Source: Brevibacterium ravenspurgense
Lineage (GTDB): Bacteria > Actinomycetota > Actinomycetes > Actinomycetales > Brevibacteriaceae
NCBI RefSeq assembly: GCF_001584615.1
Contig: NZ_LQQC01000009.1
Location: forward strand, 1-53,953
DNA length: 53,953 bases
Direction of reading: 5' to 3'
Below are positions 34,214 through 42,155 of this stretch, piece by piece. The notes beneath the pieces are model-generated. The model searched no databases, was not told the origin of the DNA, and saw only the letters and a list, made by a program, of their open reading frames with translations. Each line of letters starts with the position of its first letter. Positions within the stretch are counted from its first letter, which is position 1. Made by a program: the position numbers and the translations under genes.

Positions 34214-34285
34214 TCACGCTTTAATGCAGATTTGCGCTGTAATGCGGCGCATTAGCGCGTGAAACTGCATTAAACCGCAAATCCG
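34214..34285. repeat. 72-bp palindromic repeat, copy B
   Basis: By eye the sequence is about 80 percent like copy A: both begin TCACGCTTNAATGCAGATT and end GCAAATCNGG. Its stem is imperfect. It lies upstream of the MFS gene, so the gene is bracketed by two members of the family. Confidence 0.75.
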
Positions 34286-34343
34286 GCTTGGCCTGGCGGC
34301 GCACCGAAGTGCCCGCGCCGAAGTCAGCGCCTCAGACAGGAGC

Positions 34344-34418
34344 CAGCCGCGGTGGGTGCGAGGCCCGTCAGCCGCGGTGTGTGCGCGGGCCGTCAGCCGC
34401 GGTGTGTGCGTGGCCCGT
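34344..34418. repeat. Three tandem copies of a 25-bp unit across a stop codon
   Basis: Units start at 34344, 34369 and 34394, each CAGCCGCGGTGNGTGCG plus eight bases with few changes. The stop codon of the leftward gene (34393-34395) sits at the boundary of the second and third units. Because 25 is not a multiple of three, a change in copy number would alter the C-terminus. Confidence 0.85.
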
Positions 34419-35400
34419 CATCGGCAGTGCCAGACGCGACGCTCGCAGCTTCAGCCTCCGCGCCGTCACTCGCACCTTCATCAAGCTCGGCAATGTCATC
34501 GACCATGCTGAGCTCACCCGAAGCAGCAGAATCGGCCGAGTCACCGGAGCCATCGTCGGACTTCTTACGGCGCCCCACGAGCGCACCCAGCTTCTTGAGT
34601 GAGCTCAAAATCTTCCGGTCTTCGCGCAGGCTGGTGATCCGAGGGTCGGTTTCGGCAATGAAGTCGTCCGGCATGTCGCCGAAGGCACTCGAGGCGCTTT
34701 TGATGACGACGTTCGCCATTGAGCGGTTGACCATAATGCCGACGGCCGCACCCAGCCCGAACGGCAGAATCCGACCGATGGTCGAGCCGATCGTCTTCGT
34801 GCTGTAGCGCTTGATCATCTCGTCGCGCATCTTCTTGATAAGTGAGTTCAGGAGGTTCGACGGGATGGACTGCGTGACCATCGACGCCCACGCCCGTCCG
34901 GTGCGCTCGACGTTCGTCTGGCCGGCGACCCCGGCGTCTTCTGAGAATTGGCGAACCAGTTTGCGTCCGGCCTTGCCCAGCATGAGGCCCAGCACCAGAG
35001 CGTTGGCGCGGGGGCGGTCGACAATCGTCATTCCGTGCAGTTCGGCCATAGCCTGCGCGTACAGCGCGGACGCTTCGAGGAACCCGGCTGTTTCGGCAGC
35101 CGAAACCCCCAGGGCGGCAGTTGTGCCCAAACCCGGGAAAACAGCAACAGCGCCGACGGCAGCTCCGGAGCCCATGGCCACGTTGCGGTAGTGCTTGCCG
35201 ATGATGTCGGCCAGTTCCTGCGGGGATGCGTCCGGATTGCGCCTGCGCATGGTCCGCAGGTAGGCCAGCACCATGGGCCGCTGCACGCTCAGCAGTTTGC
35301 TCAGCGAAACTTCCACGGCCGGCTGAAGGGTTCCGTCGCGGCGCACGGCAAAGCCCGCGGCCTTCTGTGCGCCCTTGAGCGCTTTGCTTGTCTTAGACAC
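34393..35400 (-). CDS. Hypothetical protein, possibly EcsC-like
   Basis: The 335 residues start at GTG 35400 (GTG 35409 also possible). The middle has a glycine/alanine-rich hydrophobic region (VAMGSGAAVGAVAVFPGLG) and a second one (RILPFGLGAAVGIMVNRSMA), suggesting membrane association similar to EcsC-family proteins. The C-terminal 60 residues are acidic and Ser/Ala/Asp-rich and probably disordered. The final residues come from a 25-bp tandem repeat. It diverges from the gene at 35450. I do not recognise the family with certainty. Confidence 0.6.
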   Translation of the reverse strand: MSKTSKALKGAQKAAGFAVRRDGTLQPAVEVSLSKLLSVQRPMVLAYLRTMRRRNPDASPQELADIIGKHYRNVAMGSGAAVGAVAVFPGLGTTAALGVSAAETAGFLEASALYAQAMAELHGMTIVDRPRANALVLGLMLGKAGRKLVRQFSEDAGVAGQTNVERTGRAWASMVTQSIPSNLLNSLIKKMRDEMIKRYSTKTIGSTIGRILPFGLGAAVGIMVNRSMANVVIKSASSAFGDMPDDFIAETDPRITSLREDRKILSSLKKLGALVGRRKKSDDGSGDSADSAASGELSMVDDIAELDEGASDGAEAEAASVASGTADDGPRTHRG

Positions 35401-35449
35401 GAACCCCACTGTAGTAGGCGGTTCTGTGCGGCTCCTTAGACTGGAATCC

Positions 35450-36046
35450 ATGAGCTCCGAACGCCGGTTCCACAAACCCGTGCGCCGCCCGAACCTCGAT
35501 GGCACCGATTTGCGCCCCGGCCCGGCCGAACAGTCCGAGCTTGCCCACGAGCTTGCGGGCATGGTGATCACCGATCCCTCCCGCACCCGGGATTCTGCCA
35601 GTACCGAGCGCTTTGTCCGCTTGGCTGACGAGCACGGTCTGGAACAGATTGCGCAGCTGTGGGCGCGGTCCCCTGCAGTTTCCTTGCCGGGCGCACTGTG
35701 GCGCCTGTACGCGCTGCGCACCTGGATCCGCCGCCGAGGTGCCGAGGCCTCCCGCTGGTACCGCACCGGTCTTGCTGACGGGGGTTCCACGGTGGCCGAG
35801 GTGATCGCGGGCACCCCTCCCATGCCCACCCCGGAAGAGCTGGCCGATGTTGTCGACGACATTATGCGCGGAGCGTTTCGCGGGGACTTCGCAATCGCGC
35901 TCGAACGTGCCGCGGCTTTTGTTGCGATTGTCACCCGCGGACGGGCCGCTGACGATGCCGACAACTCTGGTCTGCGGTCGTTTGCGCAGATGAGCGACGA
36001 CCTGCGCGCCTGTGCCGAAGAGTTCCGCCGCGGACGTTTGGTTTAG
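35450..36046 (+). CDS. Conserved actinobacterial protein of unknown function
   Basis: The 198-residue, mostly helical protein contains SLPGALWRLYALRTWIRRRG and VDDIMRGAFRGDFAIALERA. These are blocks I know from an actinobacterial family often mislabelled DNA-directed RNA polymerase subunit beta. It is soluble, with no signal peptide or membrane helix. The start ATG 35450 fits the family. It contains one copy of the CGAGGTGCCG word at 35735. Its neighbours are the EcsC-like gene (divergent) and the phosphate transport unit, but no functional link is evident. Confidence 0.65.
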   Translation: MSSERRFHKPVRRPNLDGTDLRPGPAEQSELAHELAGMVITDPSRTRDSASTERFVRLADEHGLEQIAQLWARSPAVSLPGALWRLYALRTWIRRRGAEASRWYRTGLADGGSTVAEVIAGTPPMPTPEELADVVDDIMRGAFRGDFAIALERAAAFVAIVTRGRAADDADNSGLRSFAQMSDDLRACAEEFRRGRLV

Positions 36047-36084
36047 CGGCTCCGCGCAGCTGGTCTTCGCTCCGCTGGGTCGCT

Positions 36085-36090
36085 TACAGT
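36085..36090 (+). promoter_or_regulatory. Possible -10 element of the DUF47-PiT operon
   Basis: TACAGT fits the actinobacterial TANNNT -10 pattern and lies seven bases before the first hairpin of the structured leader at 36097. No good -35 is visible; TTCGCT near 36066 is the nearest candidate. Confidence 0.35.
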
Positions 36091-36096
36091 GGAGGT

Positions 36097-36197
36097 GTGC
36101 TCTTCGGAGCACCGGTGTCGGGCCGCTAGATGCCCCGGGCTCCAACATTTGCCGCTTCGAGCGGCCTTCCGCCGAGAGGCGCACTCGGCCCGACACC
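36097..36197 (+). ncRNA. Candidate structured leader RNA upstream of the DUF47-PiT operon
   Basis: Four helices fit together without overlap. GTGCTC-TTCG-GAGCAC forms a UUCG-capped hairpin (36097-36112). A 12-bp closing stem GGTGTCGGGCCG (36114-36125) pairs with CGGCCCGACACC (36186-36197). Inside it are GCCGCT-TCG-AGCGGC (36151-36165) and CGCC-GAGA-GGCG (36170-36181) with a GNRA tetraloop. A 25-base single-stranded segment (36126-36150) remains as a possible binding or regulatory strand. The layout, a multi-branch junction ending 33 bases before an ATG, resembles a riboswitch or leader RNA. I recognise no known family. Confidence 0.5.
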
Positions 36198-36230
36198 ACC
36201 CCCTACGTGTTGAATAGACGAGGACAGGAC

Positions 36231-36845
36231 ATGCCCCGAAAGGCCGCGAGCGCAGTTTTCTTTGATCTGCTCGCCCAACTGTCTTCCGCCATGCAGGAAG
36301 CCAACCTCGTCCTGGCTGAACTTTCCGGCATTGACGCCCCACATCGTCGCGAAGCACAAGCACAGCTCGAAATCATCGCGGGCAAAGCCGACGATCACTT
36401 CGATGCGCTGACACGCGCTCTGCGCGAGTCCTATCTCACGCCGATCGACCGCGCGCTGCTGTACCGGCTGGCCGCCGCTATGCGCGATTGCTGCTACGAA
36501 CTGCGCTCGGTGGGCTTCGCCCTGACATCATCTGCTTTTGAAGAGCTCCCAGCGGGCGCACTGGAAATGCTTGCACTGCTGTCGAACTACGCGGACAACA
36601 CCAAGCGCATGACGCAGCGGCTGCCGGCCAAATTCGACCAGTGGGAGTACACGGCGTCGGTGCACACCCTGTCCAAGCGCGCGCTGGCTCTGCGCCAGCA
36701 GCTGTCGGACACCGTGCCGGCTTCGCGCAAAGGATCCGTGTACCTCAGCGCCGCTATCCAGCTGAGTCTGACGTTCCGGGACACCTGCAATGCCTTCCAG
36801 GAGGTCGGCCGCATCGTGGCAGAGATTGCTCTGACGGAATCCTGA
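36231..36845 (+). CDS. DUF47 (PhoU-like) protein, partner of the PiT transporter
   Basis: This 204-residue helical protein of the PhoU-like DUF47 family is usually encoded next to PiT phosphate transporters and thought to modulate them. Visible are AVFFDLLAQLSSAMQEANLV, ADDHFDALTRALRESYLTPI with DRALLYRLAAAMRD, and the late VYLSAAIQLSLTFRDTCNAF. AGGACAGG precedes ATG 36231. It ends two bases before the GTG of the transporter, so the pair is an operon, headed by the structured leader. Confidence 0.88.
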   Translation: MPRKAASAVFFDLLAQLSSAMQEANLVLAELSGIDAPHRREAQAQLEIIAGKADDHFDALTRALRESYLTPIDRALLYRLAAAMRDCCYELRSVGFALTSSAFEELPAGALEMLALLSNYADNTKRMTQRLPAKFDQWEYTASVHTLSKRALALRQQLSDTVPASRKGSVYLSAAIQLSLTFRDTCNAFQEVGRIVAEIALTES

Positions 36846-36847
36846 CC

Positions 36848-37876
36848 GTGGACCCTCTGCTTCTGGCCGCCGGCCTTCTGTGCTTGGCTTTCGGTGTTTC
36901 CAACGGCTTCCACGATGCCGGTGTGCAGGTGGGCAATGCGGTGGCCACGCGCACGCTGCGCCCCCGCCAGGCTCTCCTCATGTGTGCGGTATTCAACTTC
37001 ATCGGCGCGCTGCTGGGGCAGGGACTCCTTCTGGCGCTGACGGGTCACCTGCTCACCGTGGACACCCTGGGGCACGATCTTCTGCTCATCCTGATTCCGG
37101 GACTGTTCGCGGCTCTGGTCATCAACACCTCGACGTATTTTCTTGCGGTCCCGATTTCAGCCACGCACTGCCTTTTCGGCGGTCTGCTGGGAGCCGGTTT
37201 CATCTACGGTGCGCAGCCGCTCAACACGGACCTGGTCGTGGATTCGCTGTTCCGTCTGGCCATCAGTCCGATTGCCGCGCTTTTCATTGCGTGGCTTGCG
37301 CTCACCCTGCTGATGCCGTTTCTGCTCAACCGTTCACCGAAGCCCGTCTTCCGAGTGTTCCGTCAGGGTACAGCCGTGGGAACAGCCGCCCTGTCTGTCG
37401 CCCACGGTTCGCAGGACGCGCAGAAAATCGGCGCCGTCTTCATTGCCGCGTGGCTCTCTTCGCGCGGCGACACCAGCATGAACCAGCTGCCGGGCTACGT
37501 GCTGTGGATCATCATCGTGCTGAGCGCCCTGGCCATTGCCGGCGGCACGCTCCTGTCCGGATGGCGTGTTGCCGACACCGTCTCAAGGCGCCTGTCGACC
37601 CTCGACCCGGTGGGGGCCGGCACCTCGACCATGGTTGCTGCCGTGCTGTCCTACTTGGCGGCGTTCGTTCTCCGCGTGCCGATCTCCATGAGCTTCCTCG
37701 TGGTCGGCACCAACATCGGCGCGGGGCTTGCCTCACCGCACAGCAGGTTCGCCTGGCGCAGTCGGAATCGTCTGCGCACCCTGGTGTTCGTGATATCAGT
37801 CTGGCTTATGGGCATGCCCGCCAGCGCTCTGCTGGCGGCGGCATCGGCGGTCGTCTTCAAAGCAATCGCCGCCTGA
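36848..37876 (+). CDS. PiT-family inorganic phosphate transporter
   Basis: This 342-residue membrane protein has about ten hydrophobic segments. The PiT signature appears twice in inverted form: GVSNGFHDAGVQVGNAVATR near the N-terminus and GTAALSVAHGSQDAQKIGAV in the second half, with SATHCLFGGLLGAGF and PISMSFLVVGTNIGAG elsewhere. PiT proteins carry metal-phosphate with protons or sodium. GTG 36848 gives a normal length. It is co-transcribed with the DUF47 gene. Confidence 0.93.
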   Translation: MDPLLLAAGLLCLAFGVSNGFHDAGVQVGNAVATRTLRPRQALLMCAVFNFIGALLGQGLLLALTGHLLTVDTLGHDLLLILIPGLFAALVINTSTYFLAVPISATHCLFGGLLGAGFIYGAQPLNTDLVVDSLFRLAISPIAALFIAWLALTLLMPFLLNRSPKPVFRVFRQGTAVGTAALSVAHGSQDAQKIGAVFIAAWLSSRGDTSMNQLPGYVLWIIIVLSALAIAGGTLLSGWRVADTVSRRLSTLDPVGAGTSTMVAAVLSYLAAFVLRVPISMSFLVVGTNIGAGLASPHSRFAWRSRNRLRTLVFVISVWLMGMPASALLAAASAVVFKAIAA

Positions 37877-37907
37877 GCGGTCAGCAGCCTGCGAGCCTGC
37901 CGCCGTG

Positions 37908-38549
37908 TCAGTATCCGGTATAGCGGCCGGGCTTGTGGTTGACGGCGAGCACTATGTTGAGCACAACAACGCCGATGACGGAGACCAGCACCGTCTGCCA
38001 CGGGCTGACGAAGAACGACGCCAACACGATGACGGCATCGAGCGCCATGAGGACCGAACCGGCGTTGAGCCCAGCCCGTTCCTGCAGGATGAGCGCCAGA
38101 ATATTGAATCCGCCCAAAGATGCTCCGTGGCGGAACAGAATGAGAATGCCGACACCCGCAATCACACTGCCGGTGGGCACCCCGTAGAGAATCGGGAGGT
38201 CGTGAAGGCCGAGCATCGCCTCGTTGAAATCAGCCAGCACACCGACAACCGACACTGCCAGAAGGGTCCGCAGGGTGAATCCCCACCCCTTCTTCCAGAT
38301 GGCCAGTGCGAAGAACGGCAGATTGACCAGCGGGAAAAGCACACCGATCGGCAGGTCGACAACATAGCTGACGAGCAGCGCCAGACCAGCCGTCCCGCCG
38401 GTGACCGCCTGCGCTGAGTGCAGAATGGCCAAGCCGATGGACGTCAGGTAGCTGCCGGTGATGAATCCCAGCATGTTTTCGTACCAGCGGTGGCGCACCG
38501 GGGCGGGAAAAGCCGGCGGTGACACTGGGTTTTCAGCAGAATTCGGCAC
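37908..38549 (-). CDS. YitT-family membrane protein
   Basis: This protein of about 213 residues has five to six hydrophobic segments: ENMLGFITGSYLTSIGLAIL, AVTGGTAGLALLVSYVVDLP, IGVLFPLVNLPFFALAIWKK, SVIAGVGILILFRHGASLGG and VLVSVIGVVVLNIVLAVNHK. It lacks the C-terminal DUF2179 domain of longer YitT proteins and so is the short form. The GTG at 38549 leaves only 18 bases to the divergent MFS start. A later start inside the polar N-terminus is possible. The function is unknown. Confidence 0.8.
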   Translation of the reverse strand: MPNSAENPVSPPAFPAPVRHRWYENMLGFITGSYLTSIGLAILHSAQAVTGGTAGLALLVSYVVDLPIGVLFPLVNLPFFALAIWKKGWGFTLRTLLAVSVVGVLADFNEAMLGLHDLPILYGVPTGSVIAGVGILILFRHGASLGGFNILALILQERAGLNAGSVLMALDAVIVLASFFVSPWQTVLVSVIGVVVLNIVLAVNHKPGRYTGY

Positions 38550-38567
38550 TGAGCAATAATAACCAGC

Positions 38568-39767
38568 ATGCCCCAGCAGCACTCGCGCGGAAGAATCATC
38601 GCGGCCATCACCGCTCTGGCGGTCGGCACCTTCGGCATTGGGACAACCGAATTCGCCACAATGGGTCTGCTTCCGAACATTGCGGAAGCGTTTTCGACGT
38701 CGATCACCCACGCCGGTTCCGCTGTCACCCTGTACGCGCTCGGTGTTGTCATCGGCGCCCCGGTCATCACGGCACTCGGGGCGAAGCTCAACCGCAAAAT
38801 GCTGCTGGTGGTCCTGGCCGCCATCTTCACCCTCGGCAATGTCGCAGTCGCGGCAGCTCCCACAATGCCGATCCTGCTGGCCGCCCGCTTCTTCACGGGT
38901 CTGCCGCACGGAGCCTATTTCGGCCTTGCCGCGGTCGCCGCTGCCGGAATCGTCCAGGAGGGAAGACGCGCTCGCGCCATGGCCGCCGTCGGTTTGGGGC
39001 TCACAGTTGCCGCAATCCTCGGTGTTCCCGCGGCAACCGCTGTTGGGTCCCACCTCGACTGGCGACTCGCCTATCTGCTGATTGCCGCGATTGGCGCAGT
39101 TACCGTCGTGGCAATCATCCTCATCGTCCCCGCGGTGCAGCCGACGGTCCCGCCGTCGGTCCGCGGTGAGGTGCGCTCCCTGGCGAACCCGCAGGTCATC
39201 TTCACCCTGCTGGCCGGAGCAGTCGGATTCGGCGGCATGTTCGCCGTCTACACCTACATCGCACCCGTCGTCACAGACCTGGCCCACCTTCCCGGTTCGG
39301 CCGTGCCGTGGATCCTTGTGACATACGGGGCAGGCATGACGGTCGGCCAGATGATTGCGGGGCCTTTGGCTGATGCCTCTATCGAACGAGGTGCCGTCAC
39401 CGGGGCCTCTCTCATGGGGTCTTCCCTGGTTGTCTTCGCGTTCACGGCTCACCTTCCCGTGATGCTTTTCCTGTGCGTGTTCACACTGGGGATCTCCGGG
39501 TCTGTTTTCGTCACCGCCCTGCAGATGCGGCTGCTGCGCGACTCACACGATGCCCCGAACCTGTCAGCAGCTATGAACCACGCCGCGTTCAACACCGCCA
39601 ATGCGGCGGGCGCGTGGCTTGGCGGGATTGTTCTGGCCGCCGGGTACGGCCTGCGGTCGCCCGCTATTGTCGGCATCGGCCTCAATGTGGTCGGCCTGGC
39701 GCTTCTGCTGACCGCCATTGCACTGCATCGCAGATCACGCGCTTCACGCCAAGTCCTGTCGCTGTAA
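38568..39767 (+). CDS. MFS drug/sugar efflux transporter (DHA1, AraJ/YdhP-like)
   Basis: This 399-residue protein has 12 helices. The N-terminal motif FGIGTTEFATMGLLPNIAEA is typical of AraJ/YdhP/CmlA-type exporters. GAKLNRKMLLVVLAAIFTLG is motif A and ARFFTGLPHGAYFGLAAVAA is characteristic of the AraJ branch. Export of sugars or drugs is assigned by family; no substrate is suggested by neighbours. It is divergent from the YitT gene and upstream of lutABC but separated by its own spacing. Confidence 0.87.
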   Translation: MPQQHSRGRIIAAITALAVGTFGIGTTEFATMGLLPNIAEAFSTSITHAGSAVTLYALGVVIGAPVITALGAKLNRKMLLVVLAAIFTLGNVAVAAAPTMPILLAARFFTGLPHGAYFGLAAVAAAGIVQEGRRARAMAAVGLGLTVAAILGVPAATAVGSHLDWRLAYLLIAAIGAVTVVAIILIVPAVQPTVPPSVRGEVRSLANPQVIFTLLAGAVGFGGMFAVYTYIAPVVTDLAHLPGSAVPWILVTYGAGMTVGQMIAGPLADASIERGAVTGASLMGSSLVVFAFTAHLPVMLFLCVFTLGISGSVFVTALQMRLLRDSHDAPNLSAAMNHAAFNTANAAGAWLGGIVLAAGYGLRSPAIVGIGLNVVGLALLLTAIALHRRSRASRQVLSL

Positions 39768-39831
39768 TTCCGCTAGGCTGAAACTGTGAGCAGTGCCATG
39801 CCGCGCACTGCCGAACACGAGAGGAGCAGCC

Positions 39832-40650
39832 ATGCGGATTGCCCTGTTCGCCACGTGCATTGTGGACGCGATGTACCCGGAAACGGCGAAAGCAACCGTC
39901 GCGATCCTGGAGCGTTTGGGCCACACCGTGATCTTTCCCCGCAAGCAGGCGTGCTGCGGACAGATGCACATCAACTCCGGTGCTTTCGCCCAGGCCTACC
40001 CGGTCGTGAAGAACCACGTCGAAGCATTCGAATCAGAAGAATGGGATTGGGCGGTCGCCCCGTCGGGGTCTTGTGTCGCTTCGCTGGGCCACCAGCACGG
40101 CATGATCGCCGAATCGCAGAACGACGAATCCCTCAAGTCCCGTGCCGACGACATCGCCGGGCGCACTCTTGAACTCGCGCAGTTCCTCACGGATGTTGCC
40201 GGGGTGACGAACTCGGCTGAGGATCTCGGCTCCTACTTCCCCCACACGATTGCCTACCACCCGTCGTGCCACGGTATGCGCCTGCTGCGCTTGGGCGACC
40301 GGCAGGAGCGTCTGCTTTCGACCGTGGAGGGCGCGACCGTCGTTGCGCCGCAGAACCAAGACTCGTGCTGCGGCTTCGGCGGCACGTTCTCCGTGAAGAA
40401 CCCGCAGGTGTCCACCGCGATGCTCCAGGACAAGGTCGAAGCCCTCGTCTCGACCGGCGCTTCGGTGTGCTCCGGCGGCGATGCCAGCTGCCTCATGCAC
40501 ATAGGGGGCGGCCTGCAGCGGCAGGAGGAGCTCATGCCGGCCATGGGCGAACCTCCCGCGACCGTGCACATGGCCCGCATTCTCGCCTCGACAAAGGACA
40601 ATCCGCTCGTGCTCGACCGCAGCATGGTCACAGGAGGTTCCCTGCGATGA
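39832..40650 (+). CDS. lutA: L-lactate utilisation protein LutA (CCG-domain subunit)
   Basis: This 272-residue cytoplasmic subunit of the LutABC L-lactate oxidising complex has two cysteine-rich CCG domains: KQACCGQMHINSG near residue 40 and QDSCCGFGGTFSV near residue 180, with HPSCHGMR and GGDASCLMHIGGG. These bind an iron-sulphur cluster in this family. ATG 39832 has AGAGGAG upstream. Its stop overlaps lutB (ATGA), the usual lutABC order. Confidence 0.93.
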   Translation: MRIALFATCIVDAMYPETAKATVAILERLGHTVIFPRKQACCGQMHINSGAFAQAYPVVKNHVEAFESEEWDWAVAPSGSCVASLGHQHGMIAESQNDESLKSRADDIAGRTLELAQFLTDVAGVTNSAEDLGSYFPHTIAYHPSCHGMRLLRLGDRQERLLSTVEGATVVAPQNQDSCCGFGGTFSVKNPQVSTAMLQDKVEALVSTGASVCSGGDASCLMHIGGGLQRQEELMPAMGEPPATVHMARILASTKDNPLVLDRSMVTGGSLR

Positions 40651-42155
40651 CTCAGACATTCCTCGGCATCCCATCCGTTCCACCGCCGGGCAAGGGCTTC
40701 CTCACGGAGGCCACCCCGTTTCCAGAAGTAGCTGAACACGAACTGACGAACGCGCAGCTGCGCGCGTCGCTGACCAACGCCACCGGAACCATCCGCCACA
40801 AGCGGAACCTGCGGATCAGCGAAATGCCGGACTGGGAAGCACTGCGCACCGCCGGCTCTGCCACTAAGGCCCACGTCATGAAGAACCTGCCGGAGCTGCT
40901 GCAGCAGTTCGAGGAGGCTTTCACCGCTGCCGGCGGCACGGTTCACTGGGCACGCGATGCTGATGAAGCCAACAAGATCGTCGAAGATCTCGTTGTCGAA
41001 AACGCTCCCGTACTCGAAGACGGCCGCCGCGAGGTCATCAAGGTCAAGTCGATGGCCACGCAGGAAATCGGCCTCAACGAGTACCTTGCCGAGCACGACA
41101 TTGACGCTCTCGAAACTGACCTGGCCGAGCTCATCGTCCAGTTGGGTGACGACCGTCCCAGCCACATCCTCGTGCCGGCCATCCACCGCAACCGCAATGA
41201 GATCCGCGAGATCTTCAAGCGCGGCATGCCGGATGTTCCCGACGACCTGTCGAACAACCCCGAAGACCTTGCGGAAGCCGCGCGAAAGCACCTGCGCCGC
41301 AAGTTCCTCGAAACCAAGGTCGCGATCTCCGGTGCGAACTTCGGCATTGCCGAAACCGGCACACTGTCAGTTGTCGAATCCGAAGGCAACGGCCGCATGT
41401 GCCTGACCCTTCCGGAAACCCTCATCACGGTGATGGGAATTGAAAAGCTCCTGCCGAGCTTCGACGATTTCAGCGTGTTCATGCAGCTGCTCCCCCGCTC
41501 TTCGACCGGCGAACGCATGAACCCGTACTCGTCGCTGTGGACCGGCAGTGCTGACGGCGACGGCCCGCAGAATGTTCACGTGATCCTGCTGGACAACGGG
41601 CGGTCCCGCGTGCTGTCTGACGAAGCCAGCCGCGAAACCCTGCACTGCATCCGCTGTTCGGCGTGCATGAACGTCTGCCCCGTGTATGAACGCGCCGGCG
41701 GCCACGCATACGGTTCGGTTTATCCCGGCCCGATCGGCTCAATCCTCACCCCGCTGCTGACGGGAGTCGAGGAGGCGGCCAACGGCTCGCTGCCCTACGC
41801 ATCGAGCCTGTGCGGCGCCTGCTACGACGCCTGCCCGGTGAAGATCAACATCCCCGAGCACCTGGTGCGCCTGCGCAATCAGGACGTCGAGGCAAAGGAA
41901 AAGAAGAAGCCGGTCAAGGTGCCCACCAACCAGCTCGATGCCGCTCTCAGTGCGGCCAGCTGGCTGATGAGTGACGGCGACCGCTTCGGCAAAGCGCAGA
42001 AGGCCCTGCCGCTGGCGAACCTCGTCTCGCCCAAGACCGGTGTGAAGGCACTGCCCGGTGTTGCCGGCAAGTGGACGCACTCGCGCACCATTCCCACTCC
42101 GCCCAAGCAGTCGTTCCGCGAATGGTGGAAGCAAGAACGAGGAGACAACGCATGA
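40647..42155 (+). CDS. lutB: L-lactate utilisation iron-sulphur protein LutB
   Basis: This 502-residue protein has the LUD/DUF162-type N-terminal half (SGANFGIAETGTLSVVESEG). Two 4Fe-4S motifs follow, HCIRCSACMNVCPVYERAGG near residue 335 and CGACYDACPVKINIP near residue 390. It ends with the DUF3390 region with KTHSR-like residues (GVAGKWTHSRTIPTPPKQSF). It transfers electrons from lactate to the quinone pool with LutA and LutC. Both ends overlap the neighbouring genes by four bases. Confidence 0.94.
   Translation: MTQTFLGIPSVPPPGKGFLTEATPFPEVAEHELTNAQLRASLTNATGTIRHKRNLRISEMPDWEALRTAGSATKAHVMKNLPELLQQFEEAFTAAGGTVHWARDADEANKIVEDLVVENAPVLEDGRREVIKVKSMATQEIGLNEYLAEHDIDALETDLAELIVQLGDDRPSHILVPAIHRNRNEIREIFKRGMPDVPDDLSNNPEDLAEAARKHLRRKFLETKVAISGANFGIAETGTLSVVESEGNGRMCLTLPETLITVMGIEKLLPSFDDFSVFMQLLPRSSTGERMNPYSSLWTGSADGDGPQNVHVILLDNGRSRVLSDEASRETLHCIRCSACMNVCPVYERAGGHAYGSVYPGPIGSILTPLLTGVEEAANGSLPYASSLCGACYDACPVKINIPEHLVRLRNQDVEAKEKKKPVKVPTNQLDAALSAASWLMSDGDRFGKAQKALPLANLVSPKTGVKALPGVAGKWTHSRTIPTPPKQSFREWWKQERGDNA

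Noticed and set aside
34344..34418. CRISPR array
   Set aside because: The three units are directly adjacent without spacers, and no cas genes are present.
36090..36200. Signal recognition particle RNA as an identity for the structured leader
   Set aside because: The GGUCAGG..GGAA..AGCAGCC apical motif is not present.
37908..39452. Very long reverse frame through the MFS gene at 38568
   Set aside because: Only the 37908-38549 part reads as a YitT protein; the rest is low-complexity antisense sequence.
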